From NCBI GenBank assembly GCA_963970005.1, contig CAXAMN010014136.1, forward strand, positions 73,932-137,931: DNA of 64,000 nt. Reading direction: 5' to 3'. Made by a program: the position numbers and the translations under genes. This DNA comes from Durusdinium trenchii. Taxonomy: Eukaryota; Sar; Dinophyceae; Suessiales; Symbiodiniaceae. This document shows positions 9,357 through 20,439 of this stretch, one piece after another. The notes under the pieces are model-generated. The model made no database searches, was not told where the DNA came from, and was given only the letters and a program-made list of their open reading frames with translations. Position 1 is the stretch's first letter, and each line of letters starts with the position of its first letter.

Positions 9357-11975
9357 GCCGAGGTAGACACGACGAGTGGTCGTCTAAAGCCGGAGGGACC
9401 AACAGCTGGGCCCTCCAGGAGCTGCGCCTCTCGCCGGGCGAGCGCGGCTGCGGCGCTTCGCACCTGCACCTGTGGCGGCGGTGTGCCGCTTCGCATGTGC
9501 CGTCGCTGATCCTGGAGGCGCCGATGTCCAGATCACAGGTGTGTGCCCGCAAGGCAGGCACATGGTCGTAGATGTGTGTGATTGCTGACATGTGTCTTAT
9601 ATGCCAAACATGCAGCGCGCTGTTATAAAGGAACCTTATGTTGACGTATCAACGCAGACATTGACACGTCAACATGCTGACATTTGTCATGTGCTGAGGT
9701 GGCTGTGCTGCGCCCGTCATGTCAACACGCTGGCATGGTGTCCACTTTGGCCGTGCTGGCTCAATGCTGACGTGCCGTGTGTTGCTGCCATGCGTGCTCA
9801 CATTCTAATAGGAGGCGTTGTCACACCGTTCTGTTGACATGGTGTCATGTTGGTGTGTTGCTTGCGGACGTGCAGATACGCTGTTATCATCATGGTGCGA
9901 TGGCATGGTGCGATGGCTGTCAGGTTGACACGAGTCACACGAGTCACACGGGGTCGTGCTGACGTGCTGTCGTGCCGGAGCAGTTTCCATGGTCGGGCTT
10001 GCACACGTTGGGCACGTGTGCTACATTTGGCCGCGTGGTGATCTTTGCATGGCACATTTACAATGCGTACATGCCTTTAAAGCAGAGTTTCTGGCAGAAG
10101 GGCCGCACTTTTTGGTGAACTTGCGGTCTTGCCAGTAGTTGATAGACGGATTCATTCTTGGCTGTTGCGGATTTTCAATCGCTAGGGTTCGCTCCGAGCG
10201 TGCTTTTTTTCATGTGTGAGGATGATGCGCAGCTGAAGCGGACCTTTGCAGGGGCTTTGAGCCGCTCAGATCTTCAGCGGCCCTGTGGGTTTTCGGGTGA
10301 CCATGCAAGAGGATTCTCATGACTAAAGACTACACAGCCCACCCCGTGTGTGAGCTGGGTATCGGTATAGCCGGTGATGTTGTTGAGCAGGGCGGGTGCT
10401 GCTCCACGTCCTGTGTAGTCACGTCTCGTTTTTTGAATAGACTTTATGTATATAGCATGTTCTAGCCATGCAGCCCCTACGGCGAACCGTTGAAACCACA
10501 GTTTTTGCCTATGCCCCCTCCCAGGCCTTGGTTTTCAGAGCCAATCCCGTTTTTTCGTCTCGCCGCTCGTCCGCGCAGCGCGTGTCGCAGCGGACGGCGG
10601 AACGTCCGCGTGGAGACGCTTTCCGCGCTACGACGCGCTGGCGATCGTGCCAGGCCAGGCGCTGGCAGAGCTGCGATCGTGCCGGCCACAGGTGCTCTAC
10701 TTGGGCTACACGCAGGCGGCACCCTGGCGGAGTGCCTTGGGTGCACGGGCTTTCAAGGGGGTTGGGTTTTTTGATCGCTTGGTATTTACTATACAGGTGA
10801 AACGAAACTGGAGGAAGGTTCTGCAGCCAACGGCTGCATCTTCTCGATGAACATTGTTGAGCAATGGGGTGACTTTAGAGTCACTAGAGGGTCAGTGAGA
10901 ATCATTGACGACTTGGGAGTTTTGTTTGCGTGGTGCACCTCGGGATGATTTCGGGGTGTTGAGACAAGGGTGGCAACTCGCATGGGTGGCAGGAAAGGCT
11001 GTAGGTTTGTTGTTCTATTTTCCGACATTAGAAGATACCAAGTAAGGTTAACAATAGGCATCTCATCTCAATTCCATTCGATTCCACCAGCGAATTACCT
11101 TGAATTATAGGCCGCCCATGTGAGTTGACCCTGCACTTTGGAGGCCTTAAACTCGACCACTCTTTCGGGGCGAGTTGAGTTGACCATTCGTGGGCAACAT
11201 CTTCGACCAGTGGCTTTTCTGCTGACCATAGTCCTTAAATCCCTTGGTGAGGCTGGAGGCTGCGCACTTTAAATTAAGAACTGCCAACCGCAGTTCTTAC
11301 AACTCACCCCTGTGTCCCAAGAAGTCACCGAAGAAGCGCCCAAGTTCAGACTGGCGGGGTGGACCAGGTCTTGTGTATTGCAATGAAGGATCGGCTTTTG
11401 GTCATTGGTTGCAACACTTTTGGAGGGGACCTGAGGCAAATGCCTTCACTAAAACCTCACTGGAGCGCATCAGATGTCCAACGCACCTCGCACGGTGTTC
11501 CCTGCGCTGTGCCCAGGACGCATCGGCCCCTCCGTCCGTGAAGCGGAGTATTTGTGGACGACGGTGGCCTACGTTTTGTGGCCTTCGGGGGCTCGTCGTC
11601 TTTTGGAGGAACTCCCAGGTGTGGGGGATGGGGCTGGATCAGCTGCGGCGGGTATTGTAGCCTGAGTTGTAGCTCAGGTTGCAGGTGACAGCCCCTAAGT
11701 AGATGCCTGTCCATCGTTGGCTGCCTCCATTAGGACCAAGTGTACAGTCAGTGCAAGCTAGGCCCCTGGCGCTTGAGGTGCGCGCGTGTTTAGTGGTTGA
11801 AAGAGAAGGAGTCCGTAGGAACAGCTGCCCCAAAGCAGCTTCACCCTCGCTTGCACTGCACCCCCATCCCCACACCATCCGTGCGCAGTGGATCAACCCG
11901 TGGACAACTTCATGTCGCAGCTCATGGCGCGGAAGAAGCTCCGCGGCTTTGCGACGGTGCCGCCTTTGGCCGCTG
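9357..11975 (+). CDS. glycosyltransferase family 25 protein (five exons, ends not found)
   Basis: Predicted exons are 9357-9517, 10221-10284, 10591-10731, 11517-11618 and 11889-11975. Family 25 motifs appear in order: SPGERGC and SHLHLW in exon 1; LILE at its end joined to DDAQLKRTF in exon 2, which rebuilds the EDD metal-binding motif; VLYLGY in exon 3; EAEYLWTTVAYVL and GARRLLEELP in exon 4; and VDQPVDNFM in exon 5, the usual sequence after the GA-LL motif. Reading phase matches at all four junctions (0, 1, 1, 1). The first intron uses a GC donor (GAG then GCGCCG), the rest GT. Family members transfer sugars, often galactose or glucose to hydroxylysine of collagen-like proteins or to lipopolysaccharide, usually in the secretory pathway; the substrate here is unknown. 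N- and C-terminal exons were not located, and the copia element lies just upstream. Confidence 0.82.
9600..10000. other. intronic DNA with degenerate TGACGTG/TGTCA motifs
   Basis: Part of the first recognised intron of the glycosyltransferase gene (9518-10220). It contains many degenerate copies of TGACGTGTC/TGTCAACATGCTG-like words and a short ACGAGTCAC duplication (about 9927-9947). No coding is seen. Confidence 0.5.
10328..10420. repeat. inverted repeat inside glycosyltransferase intron
   Basis: GACTACACAG (10328-10337) and its exact reverse complement CTGTGTAGTC (10411-10420) flank a 73-base interior. Both arms lie inside the intron 10285-10590. It could be a folded intronic element or the ends of a small non-autonomous transposon. 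Confidence 0.6.
10732..11516. other. glycosyltransferase intron, no gene
   Basis: Non-coding between exons 3 and 4. It includes a perfect 9-bp hairpin, AAGAACTGC...GCAGTTCTT, at about 11275-11297. Confidence 0.5.
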
Positions 11976-12906
11976 GTGCTGGAGGGTTTGGGTGCTCCTT
12001 TGGGGGGGGGCTTTTGGAGGGTTGGGTGGAGAAAAGAGCGGAAGTGGATCTGGAAGATGAGAGAGGGTTCATTTTGGATTTTTGGCTCCACTAGACCCAG
12101 TGATATGAAGTGTGAAGATGTACTTAGAACCTGTTTGACACTTCGCATGTAGTGCTACCTGCTCTAAAGTCTATGCGCTGTTTCTTCTTTTCTCCAAGAA
12201 TCTAGATGGGTTCCAGGTTCACATGGAGGAGTTTGCCCATCAGTCGGATTTTTGCACAGTTGACCCGGGAAGGCGGAAGGCCAGCTGAGTCCGCCCGTCC
12301 GTCCGAGTTAACCCACCGATGCGGACCCATTGGAACCCAGGGCGGGTGACCGATCAGGACCTGCCGGGTCGAAGGATCACTGAGCTCTTCCGGGTCTGAG
12401 CTCTTCCGGGGACCTGACCGCAGCTCTTCGGATCGGCCCTTGTTGAGACTCAGTTCTTGGCATCCGCTCGTGTCCTTTTTTCTTTGCTTTTGGGTCCGGT
12501 TCGGTGCTCTTCGCTGGGGGGGGCACGCGCTTCGGATGGTGGGTCTGGTGCGCGGGTCGCGTGCGACGGACTGGTCTGGTCACTGGCCGTGGCTTCAGGT
12601 CAAGCAAAGTAAAGCGTGGAATGTGGACAACGACGTGGCACATTCCGACGACCAGGCACACAGATTCTTCGTCAAGGCATATTTGACGCTTAGCCTTGCG
12701 GAGGGTGGTTTTGTTACAGACAGAGTTGTCCGTCTCATGACAATGGAACCCCCTATTGGCCCTATTACAAATGAGCAGTTCACTGGGCCAACGGGCCCAG
12801 CTTGTCAAGGACAAAGTCTTTCCACTGTCCATGCTTGAGCAATGGCAATCCCATCCGTGAGCAAACCCATACCACGAAAGGTTGTACTGTGTACTGCACG
12901 CATGCA
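11976..12906. other. stretch without a supported gene
   Basis: Downstream of the last recognised glycosyltransferase exon. Open frames on both strands (for example 12377-12976 minus) have no domain or splice-consistent ends. One or more C-terminal glycosyltransferase exons may be hidden here; an AG acceptor near 12423 is in the right phase but leads to a stop within eight codons. Confidence 0.35.
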
Positions 12907-12963
12907 TGCACACACACGCACACAAAATCACGCGCACACACACACACACATATATATATATAT
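12907..12963. repeat. (CA)n(TA)n microsatellite
   Basis: CA tract passing directly into TA tract. Confidence 0.9.
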
Positions 12964-14440
12964 TGTTTGCTATCACCGGCTCCGGACCCTAGGATTCAGA
13001 TGCTTGTATGCAGATGGTTTGGCAGACAACTAGGTGCCGACTGCCAAGTAATTACATAATTTTTTCAAGAATAAACAAAGACAATTTGACACAAATCAAT
13101 TACATAATAAGCAGAGAAGGAAAGTAAATACAAAAAACACATAAAACAGGTGCTAACTATACAGTACTGGAATCTATCATGATTGAGTTTGCTAGGCGAG
13201 GGTAGAAACCAAAACTATCTGTTGGTGTTTGGTCCAACTCCTTTTTCTTGATTGATTCTGAATAATCTTCAAGAACAAACATGTTTGCACTTAATACACT
13301 TGAGCAAGCAGCAAGCCACTGAGACCTGTGAGAGTTTTGTTGGGAATATGGAGAATATATCAGTCGCACCAGCAGGGACAGAACTAAATAAAGAGGGGAT
13401 AACTCTACACCAATCAGAATGCACACTAGAACTTGGGAATTAACGTCCTTTCAGGGGACTTTAAGCAACACACGGCATCAGGACGTTGACTGCTGAAAAA
13501 GCGCTTCTGCTTGGAAGCCGCAACTTTCTGCCTGGAGAGTCTTAGAAAGTTTATATAACTTATTCGTTGGTTCCACAAGTGAGGCATTTGAGATGGTCTT
13601 TATGAAGGATGAAGGACCATTTTGTCTTTTGTTGCGGGGAGAACAACCGCCTGTAAAGGATACATTGTGATTCAAAGAAGCAGGTTGAACAAAGGAGGCT
13701 ATCGCCAATGGAAAACACTTGTATTGGAGTCTCATACCGGGTGAAGCTCTCGTGATAAGAAACCATAAAGGATGGCTGGCATGTTGGAAGAAAACTATGT
13801 GTGTTTTTTTGCTCGGAACACATTTTTTGATGATGAGATATGGAGAACTGGGGCTTTTGTAGCCCTTTGTTAAGCAAATATGAGGAATGAGCTTCTTAGA
13901 GGAATCGATGGAATCGATTGGCTAATAAAAACAGATCGTATGGCCAAGAGAAAGTCAAAAGACACATCTCAATGAAAAAGACTTGGAAAAGGAACACGGA
14001 TAAGGGTACTCTAACCTCTTTTGACCAACAGCGCTCTTATAAAGGGTTCCTTTTCTTGAAGGGGGGTTTTGCATGAGAAAGGAAGGACACTTGTAACCAG
14101 TAGCGATGCTCGTAAACAGTTACAGTATCTCCCCAACCATTTGCATACAGACATTTGAAGCCTAGGTTTCACAGGCGGGATAGCTATATTTTTATCTATA
14201 TCCCATTGTATATATCATAGAACGAGAGAGAGGGATTTACGTTGTGCGCACAGCTCCCAGCCTTTTTTGCCGCATCCCTGGCCTGCTCATTTGTTTCTGA
14301 TCCCTTGAGTCATTCCACCCACCAGAGGTACAGGATCTGCAACATGGGCCATTTTGAACCCAGGACCACGTGAGAAATTACTTTCAGCCCTAAAAGCGGG
14401 AAGCTTGCAATTGTTCTAAATCACCGTTGGAATTCTTTTC
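12964..14440. other. AT-rich stretch without a supported gene
   Basis: Clearly lower in GC than the flanks, with only short frames and no GC3 bias. I see no gene, RNA or mobile element. Confidence 0.5.
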
Positions 14441-14452
14441 GCCCAAGTCGCC

Positions 14453-14719
14453 ATGCTTCTCTCCAGGCGTGGCTGCAGAATCAGACGCATCAGCGCGAAA
14501 ACTCGCCTCCGCGACGATGGGAGTTGGTCGGCCTTGGATCAGCCGGGAGTCGGTTTCCATTCACTTGGTGTGTTTTTTCTACCATACCCTGTGGCACCCA
14601 AAGGGCAGGTCTTCTTGAACCAGCTGACTTTCTTTGATTTTGAGGAGGGCCTCTGTCATTTGTCCATCAACAGTGGGTACTTGTGTGCCCCTCAACAACC
14701 TGCAGACACCAATCATTGA
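14453..14719 (+). CDS. uncertain open frame, 88 residues
   Basis: Open from an ATG at 14453. The first third is Arg-rich and GC3-rich, the rest is not. It could contain one real exon or be a chance frame. No domain is recognised. Confidence 0.18.
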   Translation: MLLSRRGCRIRRISAKTRLRDDGSWSALDQPGVGFHSLGVFFLPYPVAPKGQVFLNQLTFFDFEEGLCHLSINSGYLCAPQQPADTNH

Positions 14720-14747
14720 CTTGGGATAGGATGAACTTGTTGAAGGC

Positions 14748-14796
14748 GATAGATAGACAGACAGACAGACAGACAGATAGATAGATAGATAGAGAG
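14748..14796. repeat. GATA/GACA microsatellite
   Basis: Runs of GATA, then GACA, then GATA units. Confidence 0.9.
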
Positions 14797-15897
14797 TTTC
14801 CAGGCATTACTGTATGTATGCCGTGCGTGCGCCTGCCCCACCGAAAAAGCCTTCAGGGTTTGGGCGAGTTACCGCCGGAAATCCTTTCTGAGGAATTTCT
14901 GTGCCCTTGAATTTGGGAATGGAGGAAGCTACACTCTCCATGTCAACCGCTCTGGAATTTTGCTTGGTGCTTGGTCGATGTTCTGGTTGCTCACGCTCGG
15001 GATCCTGCAAGCGTTTGAAGCGTCGAAACCCTGAGCTTGGGGTTCCGCGTCAAGAGCAGAGATCACAGTAAGCTGATGCTCATACGTTCCCATGCTGACG
15101 ATGCTATTGCTGTCAGGCACTCATAAGACTTTCATGTTACAGAGCGCCAAGTCAAACCAGTTCAGCCTGAATGCCAGTGGGGATCAGTGTTGTTGGAATG
15201 GTGGGGAGCGGTAGGAACGTGTACAGTGCAAGCAGCAAGCTCGCGAGCAAGCTTTACACATTTACATCGAGCAGCAGAAGAGACACATCTGTGCAAAAGC
15301 GTGTCCAGATATGTAAAGAGACAAGTTCATAGCCTGGCTGCTTCTTACTTGGCGAAGAGCAGGGTTTTTTGAGCCGTTGACCTCCGGACATCTCTTTTCA
15401 GCAGAAGCAGCCTCACCTGTCCATCAAAACATTCAAAACATTTGGTTCGCTTCCTGCGACCCTCGGGGAGACCCGGGCGAATGCATATGACCCGGCCGAA
15501 ATGCATGACCTGCTGGGCCAGGCGCGCCATTGGGGCAGTCCAAAGGGGTTGACCGTGCCTAAGGCATATGGCCACCCAATGGAGAACCAAGCTGGCTGGT
15601 TCTCAGAAGGGAGCGACGGAGGGTTCAACAACTGGAAGTTTCCGCGCTGGAACCTCGATACTGTAGTTCTTTTTGTTCTTGAGGTCATGTATGGGGTGAA
15701 ACACCTATGGTGGACTTGGGAATAGTGGTGTGCACCCTGAACATTCGCCTAGACGATGAAGTCGAGCCTTTCTGGTTTGATTCACGAGTTGTCCCATAAA
15801 CATTACTTTGGGGCTTTGTTAGTTTGCGATTGTCCAGGTGTGGCCGGGCTGGCAGGCCTCCATCCTTGTATAGAGGTAGAATCGATTGAGCCAGAAA
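14797..15897. other. stretch without a supported gene
   Basis: Several short frames on both strands with no motif. The plus frame over 15501-15725 is Trp/Gly-rich but lacks GC3 bias and splice support. Confidence 0.4.
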
Positions 15898-15978
15898 CAC
15901 ACACACACACATTCACACACATTCACGCCATTCACCAGAGCCAGAAACACATAGATAGATAGATAGATAGATAGATAT
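15898..15978. repeat. CA and GATA microsatellites
   Basis: A CA tract at about 15898-15925 and (GATA)n at about 15950-15977, separated by a duplicated GAGCCAGAAACACA segment. Confidence 0.85.
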
Positions 15979-16040
15979 CAAAGAGGAGCAGGTTTCCTTG
16001 CGCAACCTTTTTCTGGGCTCACGCGGTTGTTCAAGACCAG

Positions 16041-16135
16041 GCCACCCTGCCAGTCTTCAGCCTGGACACGGAGCTCCATGTCACGGTGGGCCGGGAGCTG
16101 TGCGTTGGAAAGCTCGGGAGCTTCGCCACGTCGAG
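16041..16135 (+). CDS. probable isolated coding exon, unknown protein
   Basis: Bounded by CAG acceptor (16038-16040) and GT donor (16136). It reads ATLPVFSLDTELHVTVGREL and continues for eleven residues, with almost every third base G or C, as in the confirmed genes of this window. The pattern hints at a beta-rich domain. Neighbouring exons of the same gene were not found, so no function is offered. Confidence 0.42.
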
Positions 16136-16579
16136 GTGTTCGTGTCGATTGTCAGGAAGTGGTGTGTCTTATTTGGTCACGAGGAAGGGACGAAGACCAC
16201 GAGGGAACGAAGGGTCAAAGCTGAAAAGGTGGTCCCCTTCGCATTTCAGTCTTTAGAATGAGATTGGCAGCATCGGCATAGCACCAACGAGTAGCAAAGA
16301 CAGAAGCAAGCCTGTGAATCTCAAAGCGACTCATGACAAGGAAAGTAGTCAGGGTTCTAGGGCATGGCAAGAGCGTCAAAGCTTCAAAGTACTCACATGG
16401 AAACGTGGCGTCACTACACTGATGCTCAAACTGTTGAGAAAGAATGCGAAATGGACGGGTTTGTTTGACCACATGAGCTCCTGAACACATCTTCCTGACT
16501 GTGACTAGAAAACAGTTCTTTGGTAACGCATTTTAACAACCAGACCGGATTTTAATGACATCTTAGCGACACCCCAAAC

Positions 16580-16682
16580 CCCCCTTGCCCCCACCCCGAA
16601 CCCCCCCTTGAGATAGACGTGTGTGCCCAACAAGGCACGGTTGCAACCATCTTGCCCACCAGCCCGAACCCCCCGTTGAGAT
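16580..16682. repeat. duplicated C-rich segment
   Basis: CCCGAACCCCCC followed by TTGAGAT-like sequence occurs twice (about 16604 and 16662) with related flanks, suggesting a short local duplication of a C-rich unit. Confidence 0.6.
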
Positions 16683-18300
16683 GCGTGATGTTAAGACTGT
16701 TAAGAGATGGTGAACCCTCAAAAAAGAATAGGACAGTTCCGAATTCAACATTCTGCTGCGTTCTATGCAGAGACAACAACAACGCCGAGGACGCGTCTGT
16801 GCCGCGCAACAATTTACGGAAATTCAATGGTGCAAAACCACACGCAGACCAACAGAAGTTGACATGTCGAGCTACTGTCTTAACTAAACGCGCCGAGCTT
16901 TGCTAGAGCTGCCCCTTTCGATTGGCAAGGGGGAAGAGATGTCCCGTACGAGGAATAGATTTCGACTTCCACCCTTTGACATAATGAGGGTAGATGGGAT
17001 AGATGAGTCAGGGTGACGCAGGACCTTGGAGACCCCTCGTATTCTGAAAGCTGTGTGCTGATCCCGATCGAACCTGAAACGCCCAAACCACCAACATGCC
17101 AAAGAGGATTCTGGAAGACAATGACTCTCCCGACATGGGGGCGGGTGCAAACAGCTTAGGAGAAATGCCTCACATCCGGCTTCACAACACAGTCATCTCA
17201 ACCTCGGTGCTCGAAGCAATGCCAATGCTGGATTAGTGAACCCGAGCATGCTCAGCTGTGGGTTGGAGCAATCGGGAAACAAAAAGGCTTTTGCAAGGAC
17301 AGACGGCGTTGGGTGGTTCATGATGGTTACTTCTCTATGTTTTTGAATGGTCCTGGTATTTGGCGGAGCGTGTTGATTCTCGGAGCTGATGTTCGATGGC
17401 GGGACCTACAGAACCTGAATCATGCCCTGCGCCCAATCCGGACTCCAGTGGTAGTGGTAGGACTTCACTTACGCGCTGATCGGTTGATCAAAATCAACCT
17501 TGTCCAAGACCACAGTCCTAAGCACCAAAGTCAAGGTAGGCGCTGGGCCCTAGGCAGATAGGAACTCAGGGCTAGCAGTTTTTATTGTCAACATTTCTCA
17601 AAAGAGCCATTGTTGCGATGGGGATGTGAGAAAAACTATGTAGGTCAACCGTCAATGACTTTCATGGTTTTCAGAGGCCAGAGTGAAAAGTTCGCAATGA
17701 TTTTAGCTAGATCCAGCTTACATGTTCGGTACATGTTCGTACATCGGCGGCATTCAGAGCTCACGCTTTGCGTCTCTTCCGCAGGTCTGGAACCATGCAG
17801 CGGCCCAGGTGCGATCGATCGGGTCTTCGGGTCGCGACGGACACCTGCACCCGACTTCAGGGAGCCGGAGATACTTCCGTGACTTCCTTGTAGCAAGGAA
17901 TCCTCCCCCGAAAGGGGATATAAAAGAAGGGGACCTTAGTCTGGGGATGTCTGGGGTGGACGGCATGTTGGAGGTCTCACTCAGTGACCTGTCGACCACC
18001 TTGACACCGCCGCATCTCCTGTCTTCTCCCACCTCATCTCTTCCGCACGTGGTGTCAGCACCCTATGAAAATGAACTGGCCCCTTCATGATGACCTCTTC
18101 TTTGCTTTCATGATCTGTGGTGGGCCCATCAATCTCATGTTATGGTCTTTCATTATACATTGTCGTCAGCCATCATTAATATATAGTTCCATAACACATC
18201 AAGTACAGGAAAAACGAATACTGTAGACCATATGGACTTCATATGGGCCCTAGAATTTTGTAAGGTGGGGTTCGTCCTTCTCATCCATCACCTTCCTCAG
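16683..18300. other. stretch without a supported gene
   Basis: Open frames such as 17313-17561 plus and 17722-18090 plus have no motif, weak GC3 bias and no consistent splice ends. Nothing else is visible. Confidence 0.4.
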
Positions 18301-18378
18301 TGAGGCCACTGAAGTGGCGGCCTTCGAGGCGTTGCTGCGGGCTACGGGCTGCTGGTCACGCGGGCTCTTCCGCCGAGA
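18301..18378 (+). CDS. possible coding exon, unknown protein
   Basis: After a CTCAG acceptor, one frame reads EATEVAAFEALLRATGCWSR and a few residues more with strong GC3 bias. A GT donor occurs internally (near 18353), so the true end is uncertain. No family is recognised. Confidence 0.3.
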
Positions 18379-18399
18379 TCAATCGATAGGTGAAGAGTG

Positions 18400-19560
18400 A
18401 TTATATAGGGCCAACCCAGCCAAGAAACGTCATTCAGGAACAGACTACGACGTACCTGTTGTGCCGAAGGCTCCTGTTTGGCTCTATCTGGGTCGATCAC
18501 GACGTAAATCCTTTTTGGATGCCTTGGCTGTGCGGCATGGGTGAGGACGCCCCAAAGAACAAGTCTTCGACATTTTTGGGTTGGGAGAAGCTACACTGCG
18601 AGATCAGCATTGAAGCTGAAACTACCTGGCTATGCTTGGTGGGCGCTATATCTTAGGGGGAGAAGTGCCAAGAGATGGAACAAGTGATGGTCAGTGACCC
18701 AGTCATGCTCCGTCCAGCGAGCGGTTCATTTCGTGAATGTATTGTTGACACGATTGTGTTGTTTGAAAGCCAACCAGCTGTGAAGCTCATGCATTTTAGG
18801 GCTTTAAGAGTTTCCCACCCTTTTCTTGGACATGCGACCCATGCATGTTGCTGATCTATCCTCCTCAAAACCTTGCATGTTTAGTAATCCATCAGCTCAA
18901 GAATCTCAAAACATGTTCTACTAGGGCTTGGACGTGGCGTCCGGCGTCCTTCATGCTCCGCTCACTCAATGCCTGCCCGCTTGAGGCGCAAGGGCGCCTA
19001 CTGTCAGAAGTCCTACCAGTGGAGGCAGTGCTTGTGTAGTTTCTTCGCGGAACGGGAACTGAACCCCCAAGAAGGACGAGAGGTGAAGATGGGTTACAGT
19101 ATATAATATATACATGATGGTTGGGAATTTCGTCCTTTTGTCGTGTTTTGTATTGAAGGCTCTGCCTGAGGCTGACGACGGCCGGGGTCCTTGTACAGCA
19201 ACGTTTCTGCACGTCTCAGTGCTCGGGGTAACGAATGCCAGGTCTTGGACCTCCCACCGGTCGATCTGGATCTTGGAGCCTGGAAGCTCCGATGTTGCAG
19301 ACCCACCAACCTGTGGAAGTGATTCGTTGAGAAGAGGCAGATGTTGGGTTCTTCGGCCATACTTCCGAATGCGTGGCCAGTCCGAGCTGTTGCAGCGTCT
19401 CCGAGCTCCACAAGATAGGCCGAACCGGGCGCAGGGCGGGACTGGTGGTGGGTTGGGCAACTCAGCAGCGGATCTCCCCTTTTGGGCCCGTTGGATCAGG
19501 GGTCAAGTCAGTGGACATTTTTGGACTTGGCAACTGACTCACAACGAACATGCACTGGGC
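18400..19560. other. stretch without a supported gene
   Basis: Only motif-free frames on both strands, the longest being 18966-19460 minus. No exon passes the phase and GC3 tests used for the accepted genes. Confidence 0.35.
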
Positions 19561-19605
19561 TGACAGCCTCGAACTCGGCCCAAACACGACTTCCACGGCT
19601 CCGCG

Positions 19606-20439
19606 ATGGGCCGCGCGGGCGCTCTCCGCGGCAGCGACTTCCTGACCACCGTGGGCCACGCAACCGTCGACGCCGACGCCGGCGTGAGCGCGGCCGCGAG
19701 CGCGCAGCGGGCGTCGGACCTGAGAGACAGGCAGGGGTGGAGATGGGTGGAAGCAGGTGGCTCTCGGGGCTCTCGGGGCTTCGCAGATGGCCCGAGCCTG
19801 CATCTGGCTGGGCCTTCCGGTTTAGACTTCGATGAAGTCTATGAAGGCCCGGATGAAGTTCACCCGCATCACCATAGTCACCATGTGCACCTGGAAGAGT
19901 CCTTCGACATGGATGAGTTCGCTGTGGCAGTGCTCTCCTACGGCTCGACGATCCTCTTCGCCACGCTTGGCGCTGCGTTGGCGATGCGCCTCTTCCGCGA
20001 GGTGCTTCGGCCTGCCCGGTCGCGCGACGAACTCCCCGACGTGGTGCAGATGGACATCCCAGGCGTTCAACCGTTTCGCCCCTTTGCTGGGCAAGGCTAC
20101 CACCTGCAGGCGGGGGCGGTGAGGGCAGGTGGGCGGGGGGCCATGACATGATCTTTGGGTGTGTGTGGAACGCAGGCGGCACCATTTCTTGACGGCTCGC
20201 AAGTTCCCGTCACGGAACCAGCTGCTCATTTGTGGGATCTCGGGAGCATGTGAACGGTAAATCCGGAGCACACATGGTCGTGTTTTCCCTGTCGATTTAG
20301 CACTTCCAGTCGATGATTCGATGACTGTCGATCCAATTGCTGGGATCGCGTCGCGCAGGCGGACCTCGGCAAGCCACCCGATCCGCCGAAACCGGCGGAG
20401 GACGAGATGACCGGCAGTGGAGTACTCGCCCTGGACTGA
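19606..20439 (+). CDS. single-pass membrane protein of unknown function, two exons
   Basis: Exons are 19606-20109 and 20359-20439, joined in phase 0 across a 249-bp GC-AG intron. The terminal exon reads ADLGKPPDPPKPAEDEMTG and ends LALD then TGA. The protein has an acidic, His-rich stretch (HPHHHSHHVHLEESFD, residues about 87-102), then one hydrophobic segment (VAVLSYGSTILFATLGAALA), then a basic turn (RLFREVLRPARSR) and a Pro-rich acidic tail. GC3 bias is very strong. The start at 19606 is the first ATG after an in-frame TGA at 19561; an upstream exon or a later start are both possible. The intron is flanked by an 8-bp direct repeat (GCAGGCGG). No family is recognised. Confidence 0.55.

Noticed and set aside
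10468-10800. 110-residue frame across glycosyltransferase exon 3
   Set aside because: Different frame from the exon that carries the family sequence and phase-matched junctions; a shadow.
12377-12976. 199-residue minus-strand frame
   Set aside because: Covers a CA/TA microsatellite, no motif, no codon bias.
19508-20185. 225-residue minus-strand frame
   Set aside because: Arg-rich shadow opposite the GC3-rich plus-strand membrane protein exon.
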